Origin: Knoellia koreensis
GTDB lineage: Bacteria; Actinomycetota; Actinomycetes; Actinomycetales; Dermatophilaceae
Length of the DNA: 64,000 nt
Reading direction: 5' to 3'
Assembly: GCF_013041615.1 (NCBI RefSeq)
Contig: NZ_JABEPQ010000004.1
Location: 248,001-312,000 of the forward strand
Part shown: one piece after another, positions 28,284-37,109 of the stretch
Position numbering within the stretch: the first letter of the stretch is position 1
Layout of the letters: each line of letters begins with the position of its first letter
Notes under the pieces: generated by a model
Told to the model about the DNA's origin: nothing
Databases searched by the model: none
Seen by the model: only the letters and a program-made list of their open reading frames with translations
Position numbers and translations under genes: made by a program

Positions 28284-29290
28284 GAGGCTCCCTCCAATGC
28301 TGTTGTGGCAGTCGCGATCCCGGCGAAGTGGCAAGCGACGTAGTGCCCATCCTGTGCGGGACGCAGGGCCGGCTTCTCGTCAGCGCACTTCTGCTCGGCG
28401 TACGGACACCTGGTCCGGAAACGACAACCGCTGGGCGGGTTCAGGGGACTTGGGACGTCCCCTGTCAGCCCGACCTCGACCCTGGACTGCTCGATCTCCG
28501 GATCGGGCAGGAGGGCCGCTCGACGCAACGCCACGGAGTAGGGGTGAAGCGGCCTCGCGGCGAACTCCACGGCCGTCGCGGACTCGACCACCTCGCCGAG
28601 GTACATGACGACAACCCGGTGGCTGATGGCCTGGACGGCCGCGAGGTCGTGACTGATGAAGAGGTAGGCCGTACCGAGCCGGTCCTGCAGATCGACGAGC
28701 AGGTTGAGGATCTGGGCCTGGAGCGAGATGTCCAGCGAGGCCACCGACTCGTCGTGCACGACCAGCGCCGGGTTGGAGATCATCGCCCTCGCAATGGCCG
28801 CCCGCTGCTGCTGCCCGCCTGACATCTCGTGCGGCATACGATCGGCCATCTCAGGCTTCAGGCCCACGAGGGATAGCGTCTCCTCGACCTTCGCGCGGAT
28901 GCCAGGGGCGCGCAGCACCTGGAGCGGCTCCGCCACGGCGTCGCCCACGGTGCGGCGGGGATTCATGGATCCGGTCGGGTTCTGAAAGACCATCTGCATG
29001 CGACGCCGGCGCTCGGCGCCTTCCTTGCCCCTGGCCCAGATGTCCCCGCCCTCCACGAGCACGGAACCGCTGGTGGGTTTGGTCAGGCCCACGACTAGCC
29101 GGGCCACCGTGGACTTGCCGCAGCCGGACTCCCCAACGACACCGACGGTCTCGCCGGCGTTGACGGTAAAAGAGACCCCGTCCACGGCGCGGAGCATCTG
29201 GGCCGGCCCTCGACCGCGGACCGGAAAGTGCTTGACGAGGTCGTTGACCTGTAGGAGGGGGGTGGGCGTGGCGCCCCGGTCCGGTGTCAT
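28280..29290 (-). CDS. ABC transporter ATP-binding protein, DppF/OppF type
   Basis: 336 residues. Walker A GESGCGKST is near residue 55, with the Q-loop VFQNPTGSMNPR and signature MSGGQQQRAAIARAM. Walker B reads VVHDESVASLDIS, where most relatives have DEPVSALD. The C-terminal Cys-rich oligopeptide-ABC segment CRFRTRCPYAEQKC is present. The ATG at 29288-29290 overlaps the partner ATPase stop by one base. It works as a pair with the DppD-type subunit. Confidence 0.93.
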   Translation of the reverse strand: MTPDRGATPTPLLQVNDLVKHFPVRGRGPAQMLRAVDGVSFTVNAGETVGVVGESGCGKSTVARLVVGLTKPTSGSVLVEGGDIWARGKEGAERRRRMQMVFQNPTGSMNPRRTVGDAVAEPLQVLRAPGIRAKVEETLSLVGLKPEMADRMPHEMSGGQQQRAAIARAMISNPALVVHDESVASLDISLQAQILNLLVDLQDRLGTAYLFISHDLAAVQAISHRVVVMYLGEVVESATAVEFAARPLHPYSVALRRAALLPDPEIEQSRVEVGLTGDVPSPLNPPSGCRFRTRCPYAEQKCADEKPALRPAQDGHYVACHFAGIATATTALEGAS

Positions 29291-30336
29291 CAGGCCACTC
29301 CTCGGACGGTGAGGTCGGCAACGCTGCCCCCCAGCTCCTGCACCCGCAGGCAGCGGGTCTTGTGGGCGCTCTCGACCTCCACCAAGGCGGGCCGGTCGCT
29401 CAAGCAGGCGTCCACGACATAGGGGCACCGGTCGGCAAAGCGGCAGCCAGAGGGAGGTGCAGCCATGTCGGGCGGGAATCCCGTCATCGTGGGAACCTTC
29501 CCCCGTCCGTGGTCTGCTCTCGGGATGGATCGCAGCAGGCCGGAGGTGTAGGGATGTTTCGGGGCGCTGAAGAGCGTGCGCACCAGCGCCTCCTCGACGA
29601 TCTCGCCCGCATACATGACCGCGACGCGGTCGCACATTCTCGCGATGACGCCCATGTTGTGGGTGATGAGGAGAAGGGCCGTGCCGTGTTCGCGGGTGAG
29701 GCGCTTCATCAGGTTGAGGACCTGGGCCTGGATGGTGACGTCCAGCGCGGTCGTGGGCTCGTCCGCGATCAGCAGGCGGGGCTCGTTGATCATGCCCATG
29801 GCGATGACGACGCGTTGGCGCATCCCGCCCGACATCTGGTGCGGGTAGGTGTCGAGCTGACGTGCTGGGTCGGGCATGCCCACGGCGGCGAGCGCCTGCT
29901 CGACCCTGCGCTGGAGCTCCTCTGGGTCGCGGACCCCGTGCGCTCGCAGCGCCTCCATCAGCTGCCAGCCGACCGTGAACGAGGGGTTCAGTGCGGTCAT
30001 CGGGTTCTGGAAGACCATCCCGGCGATGGATCCGCGTACGCGCCGGAGCTCTTCGCCCTCCAGGGCGAGAACGTCCTGGCCGGCAAGCTCGATCCGGCCC
30101 GACTCGATCCGCCCCGGAGCAGCGACGAGCCGGAGGATCGACATGGCGGTGACGCTCTTGCCGGAGCCGGACTCGCCGACCAGACCCAGCGTCTCGCCCT
30201 CGCGCACGTCGAAGGACACACCGTCCACGGCCCTGACGGTCCCGCGGCGCGTCGGGAAGGCGGTTTGCAGGTCAGTCACCGTGAGGACGTTCGCCCTGGT
30301 CTCGGGTCCGGCGTCGGCCGGGTTCAACCGCTCCAC
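29290..30336 (-). CDS. ABC transporter ATP-binding protein, DppD/OppD type
   Basis: 348 residues. Walker A GESGSGKSV is near residue 54, with VFQNPMTALNPS, the signature MSGGMRQRVVIAM, Walker B LLIADEPTTALDV and the C-terminal CRFADRCPYVVDAC segment. The GTG at 30334-30336 follows an excellent AAGGAGGT site. A large hairpin separates it from the solute-binding-protein gene upstream. Confidence 0.94.
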   Translation of the reverse strand: MERLNPADAGPETRANVLTVTDLQTAFPTRRGTVRAVDGVSFDVREGETLGLVGESGSGKSVTAMSILRLVAAPGRIESGRIELAGQDVLALEGEELRRVRGSIAGMVFQNPMTALNPSFTVGWQLMEALRAHGVRDPEELQRRVEQALAAVGMPDPARQLDTYPHQMSGGMRQRVVIAMGMINEPRLLIADEPTTALDVTIQAQVLNLMKRLTREHGTALLLITHNMGVIARMCDRVAVMYAGEIVEEALVRTLFSAPKHPYTSGLLRSIPRADHGRGKVPTMTGFPPDMAAPPSGCRFADRCPYVVDACLSDRPALVEVESAHKTRCLRVQELGGSVADLTVRGVA

Positions 30337-30373
30337 GGTTGCACCTCCTTGTGGCAGTGGAATGGCGGCGAGG

Positions 30374-30410
30374 GCGGTGGCTCCGCGCGGGGTGCGCGCG
30401 GAGCCACCGC
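30374..30410 (-). terminator. 16-bp perfect stem-loop between the binding-protein gene and the ABC genes
   Basis: The arm GCGGTGGCTCCGCGCG (30374-30389) pairs perfectly with 30395-30410 around a 5-nt loop, starting 8 bp past the stop of the binding-protein gene. Such hairpins in ABC operons cause partial termination or protect the upstream mRNA, giving more binding protein than channel. Confidence 0.75.
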
Positions 30411-30417
30411 GACTCGG

Positions 30418-31950
30418 TTACTTGACCGTCACGTCCGCCAGGAACTGGCGAGCCAGCGTCGGGTCGGGCTCGGCGCCGCTGACGCGCTCACCGAAGGCGA
30501 TCATCGACATCGGGGCGGCCACCGCGATGTCCGGGAAGACCAGGTCGTTTTCCAGTTTCATCAGGGCCTGGAGGTTCGACCTGTAGTCCTCGGGCGATCC
30601 AGCGGTCGCCTTCGCCATCGCCGCGGTCACTTCCGCGGGCGTGGGGCCCTGTCGGCCCGGACGCGGCGAGAGCAGCGTCATCGGGTCTCCGTTGAAGGAG
30701 TAGACGTTGTCCATGATGTCGTACTTGGCGTTGTTCTGGTGATCGAGCCAGACGGAGTTCTGGTTGGCCTCGATCACGACCTCGATGCCTGCTTCAGCCA
30801 GCTGCGACTTCACGAGCTGGGCGAAGCGGTCGAGGTAGGTCGCGTAGCCGGCCAGGTGGTCCAGCGTGATCTTCAGGCCGTTGGCGTAGCCGGCCTTCGC
30901 CAGCAGCTCCTTGGCCTTGGCGACGTCCCGCGTCTGATGGGGAAGCTCGCTCAGCGGAAGCGCTCCGGGGAGGCTCGGCGGGATCTGCGCGCTGGGCTCC
31001 GCCTTTCCGAGGAAGGCGCCCTGCACGATCTCGTCCCGGTCGAGGGACAACGAGATCGCACGCCGGACGTCGGGGTTGTCGAACGGCTTGCGGCCACTGT
31101 TGATGTTCAGCCTCATGGTGTTGGTGCCTTTGACGCTCTCCACCTTGATCTTCGCGTTCTTCTCGAGCTGCACCGCGTTCTCCGCACTCGGGAAGATCAG
31201 GTCGACCTGGCCAGAGCTCAGCGCGGCGACCTGGGCCGACTGGTCCGGCATGTACTTGATCCGGAGCGTTCCGTAGTCGGGCAGTGCGTCCTTGTTCCAG
31301 TGCTTGTCGTTGCGGACCAGGACGAGCTCCTGGTTCGGCGTGTAGGACTGGACCTTGAACGGCCCGGTGCCGAGGACGGTCGTCTTGGGGTCGTTGCTCG
31401 AGGCGAACTTCTTGCTCAGGATGGCCGACCCGATGAAGAAGGGGCTGCCGACGTTGAGCAAGAAGCCGGCGTTGGGCTTCTTGAGCTTGAACTGCACGTG
31501 CGTCGCGTCGACGGCCTTGACCGACTCGAGGTCCGCGAACCTCGACTGCGAGTAGGGCAGACCCTTGGTGAGGAGCCGCTCGAAAGAGAACACGACGTCG
31601 TCTGCGGTGAGCGGGCTGCCGTCGGAGAACGTCACGCCGTCACGCAGGGTGAAGTCGTACGTCAGGCCGTCGTCGGAGGCCTTCCACTCGGTGGCCAGAT
31701 CCGGCTGGAGCTCGCCTTGCGCGTCGACGCGGGCGAGACCGTTGTAGAGGTGCTGCCACGCGTACATCGTCGCGATCTGCGAGGACTGGATGGGGTCGAA
31801 CGTCTGGGGTGGGTTCGTCTCTGCGATGGTGAGGGTCTTGTCTGCCGCGCCTCCGGTCGAACCGGGGGTCGACGGCTGGTTGCTGCATGATGCGAGCACC
31901 AGCATCGCTGCGGCGACGCCCACCACCACGCTCTTACGCAATGGGTTCAT
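30418..31950 (-). CDS. Extracellular solute-binding lipoprotein, family 5 (DppA type)
   Basis: A 510-residue lipoprotein. The N-terminus has a basic start, a hydrophobic stretch and the lipobox LASC with the modified Cys near residue 22. The family 5 pattern follows (NPPQTFDPIQSSQIATMYAW, then LTYDFTLRDGVTFSDGSPLT). It delivers the substrate to the Dpp-like channel. A 120-bp leader upstream of the ATG at 31948-31950 should hold the operon promoter; I see no clear boxes. Confidence 0.94.
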   Translation of the reverse strand: MNPLRKSVVVGVAAAMLVLASCSNQPSTPGSTGGAADKTLTIAETNPPQTFDPIQSSQIATMYAWQHLYNGLARVDAQGELQPDLATEWKASDDGLTYDFTLRDGVTFSDGSPLTADDVVFSFERLLTKGLPYSQSRFADLESVKAVDATHVQFKLKKPNAGFLLNVGSPFFIGSAILSKKFASSNDPKTTVLGTGPFKVQSYTPNQELVLVRNDKHWNKDALPDYGTLRIKYMPDQSAQVAALSSGQVDLIFPSAENAVQLEKNAKIKVESVKGTNTMRLNINSGRKPFDNPDVRRAISLSLDRDEIVQGAFLGKAEPSAQIPPSLPGALPLSELPHQTRDVAKAKELLAKAGYANGLKITLDHLAGYATYLDRFAQLVKSQLAEAGIEVVIEANQNSVWLDHQNNAKYDIMDNVYSFNGDPMTLLSPRPGRQGPTPAEVTAAMAKATAGSPEDYRSNLQALMKLENDLVFPDIAVAAPMSMIAFGERVSGAEPDPTLARQFLADVTVK

Positions 31951-32070
31951 CTGCTGATTCCTCTCGTGCCTGGGCTGCCAGGGTTGGGTCGTCTTGAGGC
32001 GGGTGTGGTCACCTGAGGTGCTGGTCGCAGCCTCGGGTCGTGCCGGGACCGTTGGCGGCCACCGGTTGGT

Positions 32071-32844
32071 TTAGAGCGCACGGATGAGACCTCCGTCGAC
32101 TCTGATCTGGGCTCCCACGACGTAGGAGGCCCGGTCGCTGCACAAGAACGCGGCCACGTCCGCGAACTCCGCGGCCCTGCCGTATCGGCCTGCCGGAATG
32201 CTCCTCTCTGACTGGGACTGGATTTCCTGGACGGACACCCCGGCGGACTCGGCGTTCCGGGCGTCCAACCCGGCTACCCGGTCGGTCGCGATCCGACCGG
32301 GGAGGATCATGTTGACGGTCACTCCGTCGGCGGCCACCTCGTTCGCCAGCGTCTTGAGGTAGCCCGCGAGGCCGGCCCGGGCGATGTTCGAGCTGGCGAG
32401 GTTGGGGATGGGCTGCTGGACCCCGCTGGAACCGATCGCGAGGATGCGACCCCAGCTGGCGGCCCGCATGGCGGGAAGCACCGCGTTGGCCAGCCTGACC
32501 TGCGCGGTGAGCAGGGTTCGAGTGGCCTGCTCGAGACGCTCGGGCGTCAGCTCACTGGCCGGTCCGGGAACCGGACCGCCACCGTTGAGCACGAGGACGT
32601 CGATCTCGCCGAAGGACTCTCGAGCCGTCATCAGGGCCGCATCGACGGTCTCCGGTCGCTCGAGGTCGAGCTCGACGCCGATCGCGCTCGGAAGGGAGCG
32701 GGCCTCCTCCTCGGCGACCCCGGCACGTCGACCGGTCAGGACGACGTTGGCTCCCTCGGACCCGAGTGCCTTGGCGATGGCAAGCCCGAGCCCGGCCGTG
32801 GATCCGACGACGAACGCCGTGCGCCCCTTCAGTCGGAGGTCCAT
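32071..32844 (-). CDS. SDR-family protein with Tyr and Lys replaced
   Basis: 257 residues. TAGLGLAIAKAL is the nucleotide loop and VLNGGGP replaces the NNAG motif. The active-site region IGSSGVQQPIPNLASSNIAR has the Ser, but Asn and Arg stand where Tyr and Lys should be. This substitution is shared by a known FabG-like SDR subgroup, so it may be a genuine variant rather than decay. The ATG at 32842-32844 overlaps the stop of the aldolase gene by one base. Confidence 0.88.
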   Translation of the reverse strand: MDLRLKGRTAFVVGSTAGLGLAIAKALGSEGANVVLTGRRAGVAEEEARSLPSAIGVELDLERPETVDAALMTARESFGEIDVLVLNGGGPVPGPASELTPERLEQATRTLLTAQVRLANAVLPAMRAASWGRILAIGSSGVQQPIPNLASSNIARAGLAGYLKTLANEVAADGVTVNMILPGRIATDRVAGLDARNAESAGVSVQEIQSQSERSIPAGRYGRAAEFADVAAFLCSDRASYVVGAQIRVDGGLIRAL

Positions 32845-33746
32845 CACATCACCCCCCGGTCGCGGAGCGGCTCGAGGTGACTGCGCAGCAGCGGGCGCAG
32901 GGCGTCGTCGATCGGGGACGCCGGCGGGCGAACCGCCGAGCTCGCGAAGATGCCACGCTCGACGAGGCTCGCCTTGCGGATGCCCAGGCCGATCTTGAGC
33001 TGCGCCTCGAAGTTCACCAGGGGAAGCCAAGGCAGGTAGGCCTCCCGGGCCGCGGCATACCCCCCGGACTCGAAGGCCTGGAGGACGTGGGCAAGCGCCT
33101 CCGGGTAGGAGAACCCAGTCATCGCACCGGCAGCCCCGGCCATCAGCTCGTCGAGGAGACCGAGCCCTCCGAGTCCGCCGAAGACCGGCACGTCGCCGAC
33201 GTGGGGCACGACCTGGGCGATCGCCAGCGAGGTCGGCGGCGCCTCGGACTTGACCGCGACGACGAACGGGCAATCGCGCACTGTGGCGACCAGCTCGGTG
33301 GACGAGATCTGCACGCCGCTGGCGACGGGGTAGTCCTGCAAGACCACTCCGGCGCCGGTGGCCTCGTGTATGGCGCTGAGGTGCGGGATCAGCGAGGCGG
33401 ACTCGGCCGTGTTCGCCTGCACCATGAACGAGGCCTCACGCCCAGCCGGCAGCTTCGTCTGGAGTCGGTTCGCCGTGGCGATCGCCGACTCAGTCGACAG
33501 GTCTGGCAGTCCGATGACGAGCGGTGCGCTCGAGCGTGAGCCGACGAGCTCGACCAGGCGGTCCTGTTCCTCGGTGGTCAGCCTGGACGCTTCGCCGAAG
33601 ACGCCGAGCGCCACGAGCCCGACGGAGCCCGCGAGGCGATGCAGCTCCAGCTGTCGCTCCATCGAGGGTTCGTCGAGCTGTCCCTCGTCGGTGAAGGGCG
33701 TGGCGAGGACGCCCCACAATCCCTTGGCGAGTCTTTCGCGCCGCAT
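32844..33746 (-). CDS. Dihydrodipicolinate synthase/N-acetylneuraminate lyase family aldolase
   Basis: A 300-residue (beta/alpha)8 class I aldolase. The conserved Tyr is in LQDYP (about residue 139) and the Schiff-base Lys in VVAVKSEAP (about 166). GVFGEASRLT replaces the usual GTTGE loop. Members cleave or dehydrate 2-keto-3-deoxy acids such as keto-deoxy-glucarate. The ATG at 33744-33746 has AGGAGAG upstream. It is the first enzyme gene after the GntR regulator and would fit a sugar-acid or keto-acid route. Confidence 0.92.
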   Translation of the reverse strand: MRRERLAKGLWGVLATPFTDEGQLDEPSMERQLELHRLAGSVGLVALGVFGEASRLTTEEQDRLVELVGSRSSAPLVIGLPDLSTESAIATANRLQTKLPAGREASFMVQANTAESASLIPHLSAIHEATGAGVVLQDYPVASGVQISSTELVATVRDCPFVVAVKSEAPPTSLAIAQVVPHVGDVPVFGGLGGLGLLDELMAGAAGAMTGFSYPEALAHVLQAFESGGYAAAREAYLPWLPLVNFEAQLKIGLGIRKASLVERGIFASSAVRPPASPIDDALRPLLRSHLEPLRDRGVM

Positions 33747-33800
33747 CGGGCTCTCCTGCCTACTGATGACGAATGATGGTGTTCTGGACGGGGTTCGCAC

Positions 33801-34484
33801 TCAGGCCGTGGGCTGCGCCTGCGCGAGGGTGTCGAGCACGGTCTGCATGACGTGCTCGACGTGGGACTCCATGGCCTGCGCAGCGCGGGGGGCGTCACCG
33901 GCCTCGATCGCCTTGGCGACATAGACGTGTTCGATGGCGCATCCGCCGGAGCCACCCGTGTCCGGGACGTCGCGCAGCCGCAGCGCCGAGGTCAGCAGCC
34001 TGAGGTCGCCGATCGCTGACTCGAGGGCCGGGTTGCCACAGCACCGCGCCACGAGCCTGTGGAACCGGGCGTCCGCCTCGCGGAAGTCCGCCGGGGTTCC
34101 CACCTCCGCGGACGTCACCGAGGTGTGAGCCAGCTCGATCAGCGTCTTCGCGTCGGCATCGGCGCGGCGGAGGGCGGCATACACAGCGGCTGAGCGCTCG
34201 AGGGCCGCTCGGAGCTCGTAGGCGTTGCGAATGGTCTCGGCAGAGGGCTCGACGACGCGCAGGCCACCCGTGGCGGCAGTGACCAGACCGACGTGGCGAA
34301 GCCGAAGCAGGGCCTCCCGCACGGGGGTCTTGCTCACCCCAAGGAGATCGGCCAGCAGGGCCTCGGACACCCGAGTGCCGGGAGCGATCTGCTTGGAGAC
34401 GATCGCTTCCTGAAGCCGCTCGAGCACGAGCTCGGTGAGGCTCTCGGGCTTGGCGTTCAGGGGAGTCAGGGACGACATCGCCAC
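33801..34484 (-). CDS. GntR-family (FadR/FCD) transcriptional regulator #1
   Basis: 227 residues. The winged helix (about 18-75) contains VSKTPVREALLRLRHVGLV. The FCD domain has FREADARFHRLVARCCGNPAL with the metal/ligand-binding His and Asp pattern. I choose the GTG at 34482-34484 because AAGGAGG lies six bases upstream. It is divergent from the dehydrogenase at 34619, with an imperfect palindrome between them, so it probably controls both arms. It is a clear paralogue of the regulator at 39074, with which it shares a 19-residue recognition segment. Confidence 0.93.
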   Translation of the reverse strand: MAMSSLTPLNAKPESLTELVLERLQEAIVSKQIAPGTRVSEALLADLLGVSKTPVREALLRLRHVGLVTAATGGLRVVEPSAETIRNAYELRAALERSAAVYAALRRADADAKTLIELAHTSVTSAEVGTPADFREADARFHRLVARCCGNPALESAIGDLRLLTSALRLRDVPDTGGSGGCAIEHVYVAKAIEAGDAPRAAQAMESHVEHVMQTVLDTLAQAQPTA

Positions 34485-34528
34485 GGGAAACCTCCTTGTT
34501 TCTGCGGCTCCGATATCTGATATACGGC

Positions 34529-34551
34529 GCACCGTACACGGTGTATGGTGC
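34529..34551. promoter_or_regulatory. Palindromic candidate GntR operator in the divergent spacer
   Basis: GCACCGTAC (34529-34537) and GTATGGTGC (34543-34551) form an inverted repeat with one mismatch. A perfect core CACCGT-AC-ACGGTG sits within it at 34530-34543. It lies between the GntR gene and the divergent dehydrogenase gene, next to an AT-rich GATATCTGATATAC segment that may hold promoter boxes. Confidence 0.6.
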
Positions 34552-34618
34552 CGTCACAAGAGGTTGTTTACGACCGGTTCCACGCAGTTGCCAACGGCGG
34601 CAACGGACGGGAGAGCAC

Positions 34619-35530
34619 ATGTCAGACACCGAGCATCTGGTCCTTGTTACGGGGGCGCGGGGCCACATGGCGGCCCAGATCATCCCCGGGCTCGAGGGCA
34701 GTTACCGGCTTCGGCTCACGGATCTCCATGGGAACGGTGAGGTCCTTGCCGCCGACCTCGGGACCACCGAGCGGTCGGAGCTCATGCCGCTCTTCGAAGG
34801 GGTCGACACCGTCGTCCACCTGGGCTACAAGCACTCCGCGCCCGGGGCCAATTACGACGCCACCGTCCCGCACGTGGAGAAGTTCGAGGTCGAGTTCCTC
34901 AACATCCGCATGGTCCAGAACGTCCTCCGGTGCGCGCTCGACGCCGGCGTCCGGCGGGTCGTCGTCGCCAGCTCCAACCACGCGGCCGACTGGTACGAGA
35001 ACAACCTGGTTCAGAAGGGGCTGAAGGACGTCGTCACGCCCGAGGAGTTGCCCCTCGCGGACAACTTCTACGGCTGGTCCAAGGCCAGCTACGAACACCT
35101 CGGCTTCCTCTACGCCTGCGGCTCCCTGGGCCGACCGCTCGAGGTGGTCATGGTTCGGATCGGCGCCCCGCGCGACCTCGACCCCGACATGTACTCGGCG
35201 TCCGAGCCCCCTGCGCCACAACCCGGCCCGAACTTTCCGATCGGCCTCGCCCGCTACAAGCGCGACCTCGGCGCGTGGATCTCCGAGGACGACGTGCGCC
35301 AGCTCTTCGCCCGCTGCGTCGACGCCCCGGACATCCGGAACGAGCACGGCGTTCCGTGGCAGGTGGTCTACGGCATCAGCGACAACACCCGGGCGTTCTG
35401 GTCGCTGGGCTCTGCCCGTCGCGTCCTCGGGTACGCACCGCAGGACGACTCAGAGGTCCGCTACCAAGAGGACATCCGGCGCCTGCTCGGAGACTCTGGC
35501 AAGCCCCGGGCCGGGAAGCTGGGCGTCTGA
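34619..35530 (+). CDS. NAD-dependent epimerase/dehydratase family protein, uronate-dehydrogenase-like
   Basis: A 303-residue extended SDR. The nucleotide loop is TGARGHM at residues 11-17, and the YGWSK near residue 151 supplies the catalytic Tyr and Lys. VVVASSNHAADWY resembles the ASSNH segment of hexuronate dehydrogenases, which oxidise uronic acids to aldaro-lactones. The ATG at 34619 has GGGAGAG upstream. It is the first gene of the rightward arm and overlaps the next gene by one base. Confidence 0.88.
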   Translation: MSDTEHLVLVTGARGHMAAQIIPGLEGSYRLRLTDLHGNGEVLAADLGTTERSELMPLFEGVDTVVHLGYKHSAPGANYDATVPHVEKFEVEFLNIRMVQNVLRCALDAGVRRVVVASSNHAADWYENNLVQKGLKDVVTPEELPLADNFYGWSKASYEHLGFLYACGSLGRPLEVVMVRIGAPRDLDPDMYSASEPPAPQPGPNFPIGLARYKRDLGAWISEDDVRQLFARCVDAPDIRNEHGVPWQVVYGISDNTRAFWSLGSARRVLGYAPQDDSEVRYQEDIRRLLGDSGKPRAGKLGV

Positions 35531-36306
35531 TGCCCGATCTCGAGCTGTTCGACTGCAACAGCTTCATCGGTCAGGTCTCTGTCCCACGGTTCTACCCGCA
35601 GCGGGTCACCGCCTCGGCGCTCCGCTCCGAGTTCGACCGCATCGGCGTCGCGGGCGGCCTCGTCACCCACGTCGCCGCTCGCGAGTACTCCCCCATCCTC
35701 GGCAACGACCTGCTTCGCGACGAGCTCTCCGACGACCCTGGGCTGACTCCCTGCCTAACCCTGCTGCCCACGGGCACCGGGGAGCTCTGGGCGGCCGAGA
35801 ACCTGCTGGACGAGCTGCGCCAGCGAGGAGCACGAGCCGTCCGACTCTTTCCCTCGGCGACCATCCATCGGTATCCGTTGGACCGCCGCGTGATCGGCGA
35901 TTTGCTCGGCGTCCTCGAAACCACCCGGGTGCCGGTCCTGGTCGACTTCGACCTCGGCCGCCGAGACGAGGCCGACTGGCGAGCCCTCTACGACCTCGCC
36001 GAGGCGTTCCCCGAGCTGCCGCTCGTCGTCGTGCGACCCGGAGGCCGCAGCGACCGCGGCCTCTACCCATTCCTCCGAAACTACCCCAACACGCACATCG
36101 AAACCGGCGGGTACTGGGTGCACCACGGACTGGAGCGAATCAGCGACACCTTCGGGGCCGACCGGCTCGTCTTCGGCTCGGGCTTCCCCTACTGGAGCCT
36201 CTCCGGCGCGGCGTACCACGTGGCGACCGCAGGCGTCTCCCCGGAGGAGAAGCAGCTGATCGGCTCCGGAAACCTGCGACGACTGCTGGAAGGCGCACAC
36301 GTATGA
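35530..36306 (+). CDS. Amidohydrolase-2 family protein lacking metal ligands
   Basis: A 258-residue TIM-barrel protein clearly related to its neighbour at 36303. The N-terminal motif that should read HxH is DCNSFIG. The C-terminal motif reads FGSGFPYW, with Gly in place of the metal-binding Asp. It is therefore unlikely to be a metal-dependent hydrolase and may be a partner subunit or a repurposed barrel. The start overlaps the previous stop (TGATG), and its stop overlaps the next start (ATGA). Confidence 0.85.
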   Translation: MPDLELFDCNSFIGQVSVPRFYPQRVTASALRSEFDRIGVAGGLVTHVAAREYSPILGNDLLRDELSDDPGLTPCLTLLPTGTGELWAAENLLDELRQRGARAVRLFPSATIHRYPLDRRVIGDLLGVLETTRVPVLVDFDLGRRDEADWRALYDLAEAFPELPLVVVRPGGRSDRGLYPFLRNYPNTHIETGGYWVHHGLERISDTFGADRLVFGSGFPYWSLSGAAYHVATAGVSPEEKQLIGSGNLRRLLEGAHV

Positions 36307-37109
36307 CGCTCTACCGGTCCTTCGAGAAGACCACGCCCATCATCGACGGGCACGCCCACATGGGCGCCTTTCGCAACTTCCATGTCCCCCGAAACGACGC
36401 GCAGGGAATGGTCGAGAGGTTCGACGAGGTCGGGATCGACGTCGCCTGCGTCAGCCACCACGCCGGCATCTCCGCCGACTTCCGCTACGGCAACACCCAG
36501 GTCCTCGAGGCCGTCCAGCGGTTTCCCGACCGGCTCATCGGCTTCTGCGTCGTCAACCCGAACTACCCGGACGAGTCCGCCGCCGAGATCGAGCGGTGTT
36601 TCGCCTCAGGCGGATTCCGAGGCTTCAAGGTCCATCCCGAGCTGCACGGCGACTATCCCCTCGACGGTCCCGGCTACGAGGAGATGTGGCGCTACGCCGA
36701 CGCGAACCGGCTGCCTGTCCTCTCCCACAGCTATGCGGGGGGTGACTCTCTCAAGACGTTCGAGGACGTGGCGAAGCGCTATCCCGGGGCCTCGGTCATG
36801 CTCGGCCACGCCGGCCTCGACCTCGGACTGGACAACGCGGCACGCCTCGTCGAGAGGACCGAGAACATCTACCTCGACATGACGGCCATGCAACGACACT
36901 GCGGGGCGGTCGAGCTCCTTGCCTCGCGAGTCGATCCCGCCCGTCTGACCTGGGGCTCCGACAGCCCCTTCATCGACCCCGGCCCCATCCTCGGCGCGGT
37001 GGCCCTGGCCGACATCCCCGCCGACGTCCGCTCCGCGATCCTCTACGACAACCTCGCCCGGCTGCTCCGGATCACCGTCCGGGACGGCCGCATCGAGGAT
37101 TCGGCATGA
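36303..37109 (+). CDS. Amidohydrolase-2 family metal-dependent hydrolase
   Basis: A 268-residue metal-dependent hydrolase/decarboxylase with intact ligands: DGHAHMG near residue 18, FKVHPE near 111, LSHSY near 141, LGHAG near 162 and WGSDSPF near 218. Relatives hydrolyse lactones or amides or decarboxylate aromatic acids. It is tightly coupled to the degenerate paralogue upstream and the enolase-superfamily gene downstream. Confidence 0.9.
   Translation: MTLYRSFEKTTPIIDGHAHMGAFRNFHVPRNDAQGMVERFDEVGIDVACVSHHAGISADFRYGNTQVLEAVQRFPDRLIGFCVVNPNYPDESAAEIERCFASGGFRGFKVHPELHGDYPLDGPGYEEMWRYADANRLPVLSHSYAGGDSLKTFEDVAKRYPGASVMLGHAGLDLGLDNAARLVERTENIYLDMTAMQRHCGAVELLASRVDPARLTWGSDSPFIDPGPILGAVALADIPADVRSAILYDNLARLLRITVRDGRIEDSA

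Noticed and set aside
29284-31890. Plus-strand open frame of 868 codons
   Set aside because: It is antisense to the DppD-type ATPase and the binding-protein gene, both with full family motifs. No start signal or domain is seen.
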